DNA of 64,000 nt from Streptomyces tagetis (lineage in GTDB: Bacteria; Actinomycetota; Actinomycetes; Streptomycetales; Streptomycetaceae). The notes beneath the pieces are model-generated. The model ran no database searches. It was not told where the DNA came from and saw only the letters and a program-made list of their open reading frames with translations. Location of the stretch: assembly GCF_018069565.1 (NCBI RefSeq), contig NZ_JAGPNL010000002.1, forward strand, positions 620,001 to 684,000, read 5' to 3'. Below, one piece after another: positions 63,213-64,000 of the stretch; the first letter of the stretch is position 1; each line of letters begins with the position of its first letter. The position numbers were made by a program, and so were the translations under genes.

Positions 63213-64000
63213 ATGCGGCGCTGGCTCGGGGGATGGGGTGTCCTGCTGGTGGGGGCGTTGGTGGCCGGGTGCGGGGTCTTCGGGACCGGGGACGACGAGC
63301 GGCGGGCGCGGGAGGTGGCCGAGGAGGTCCTCCCCGGGAAGCTGACGGTCATCGGGGCGCGGACCCTCGTCCCCGAGACCACCGGATCGGAGATCACCTT
63401 CTCGCTCGCCGACGACCCCGACGCGGCCGTCGTCCTCCGCGTCGACGCGGACAAGGACCGCTGCGACGGCGGCGGGACCTGCGCGGAGGCGTTGCGCAAG
63501 GCGGTCGAGCGGGGCCGGTCCCAGGGGGAGCACCTGCGGCTGATGCGGGAGGCGTTCGAGGAGTGCGGGCACCCCGTGCTCGCCGTGGACCAGGGGCTCT
63601 CCACGCCCTGGGTGGAGGCCGAACCGACCAACGGGAACCTGGACGAGGTGCTCGCGGAGATCGGCGCCTGCGTCGAACGCTGGACCACCGCCCGCGCCGC
63701 CCGGCCGGACGCCGAGAGCCCGCGGTGGGTGTCCGTCGCCTTCGCCGCCCCCGGCACGGCCGCCCGGCTGCCCTCCGCCGAGGAGGACCGGCCGACCCTG
63801 CTGCGGCTCACCCACCGGCCCCGGCTCGCCGCCCTCGCCGGCGTGCCGTACCACGTGGCCGCCTACCCGGTCGCGCCCGGCGCCGGTGGCGGGGCGGAGG
63901 CCGGGACGCCCACGCTGCGGCTGGTCGCGCCCTTCGAGCAGCGGGAGGCGTTCTCCCGGCAGATCGACGCGTCGGTCCTGCCCGAGCTGCGGCGCACCCA
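63213..64000 (+). CDS. Hypothetical lipoprotein, 3' end outside window
   Basis: At least 262 codons are visible from ATG 63213 (GGAGGGGGAG upstream), open to the window edge. Signal peptide with lipobox VAGC near residue 20. The mature sequence starts with DERRAREVAEEVLPGKLTVIGARTLVPE, includes two cysteine pairs (CDGGGTC and ECGH...ACV) and alternates strands and helices. I do not recognise a family beyond a general Streptomyces lipoprotein resemblance. Confidence 0.8.
   Translation, partial: MRRWLGGWGVLLVGALVAGCGVFGTGDDERRAREVAEEVLPGKLTVIGARTLVPETTGSEITFSLADDPDAAVVLRVDADKDRCDGGGTCAEALRKAVERGRSQGEHLRLMREAFEECGHPVLAVDQGLSTPWVEAEPTNGNLDEVLAEIGACVERWTTARAARPDAESPRWVSVAFAAPGTAARLPSAEEDRPTLLRLTHRPRLAALAGVPYHVAAYPVAPGAGGGAEAGTPTLRLVAPFEQREAFSRQIDASVLPELRRT

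Overview
The window is very GC-rich DNA with long overlapping shadow frames, frequent GTG starts and operons joined by ATGA/GTGA overlaps. Its gene content points to Streptomyces or a close relative: a conservon with two P450s, DmdR/IdeR-type iron boxes, snapalysin with a divergent LysR gene, SAV2177-family methyltransferases, a class F sortase, and a three-cysteine NsrR beside flavohaemoglobin. All calls come from reading the sequence and recalling families; no database search was run.

Layout. 1-2.3 kb: end of a carotenoid operon (phytoene synthase, a Rieske protein, an MSMEG_6728-type protein). 2.4-6.6 kb: a NarL-type two-component system divergent from an MMPL transporter gene that carries a +1 frameshift. 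7.1-7.7 kb: GPP34 protein. 7.9-16.8 kb: two ferric-siderophore ABC importers flanking a PPOX flavoprotein, with two iron boxes and two hairpin terminators. 16.8-19.2 kb: SAV2177 methyltransferase, YihY/BrkB membrane protein, small Cys-containing protein. 19.4-25.2 kb: complete conservon cvnABCD-CYP157-CYP154; the CYP157 lacks the ExxR motif. 25.5-29.8 kb: MarR regulator, an MFS-USP fusion transporter and a second NarL-type system. 30-31.8 kb: FtsX-type ABC exporter. 31.8-34.5 kb: cupin, NsrR, flavohaemoglobin with NsrR-like boxes, STAS-like protein. 34.8-35.4 kb: CbiZ.

35.8-42.2 kb holds the most intriguing block: an uninterrupted operon of the uncharacterised STM4011-STM4015 set. It has two tandem leucine-rich-repeat proteins (STM4015), an ATP-grasp-like protein (STM4014), an alkaline-phosphatase-superfamily hydrolase (STM4013) and two radical SAM proteins (STM4012, STM4011), closed by a strong hairpin. 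The enzyme set resembles a biosynthetic or modification pathway, but its substrate and product are unknown.

42.3-45.2 kb: snapalysin, its LysR regulator and a PepSY lipoprotein. 45.3-50.8 kb: a lower mandelate-type pathway (benzoylformate decarboxylase, benzaldehyde dehydrogenase, aromatic-acid MFS carrier, divergent LysR). 50.8-56.7 kb: second SAV2177 methyltransferase, phosphoglucomutase, anti-sigma-type ATPase, GNAT, lipoprotein, alpha/beta hydrolase. 56.8-58.1 kb: small secreted repeat protein and class F sortase. 58.2-60.5 kb: orphan SchA/CurD-like protein facing an O-methyltransferase. 60.6-64 kb: secreted beta-helix protein, DUF5949-like protein, minimal Rpf-type protein and a lipoprotein cut by the window edge.
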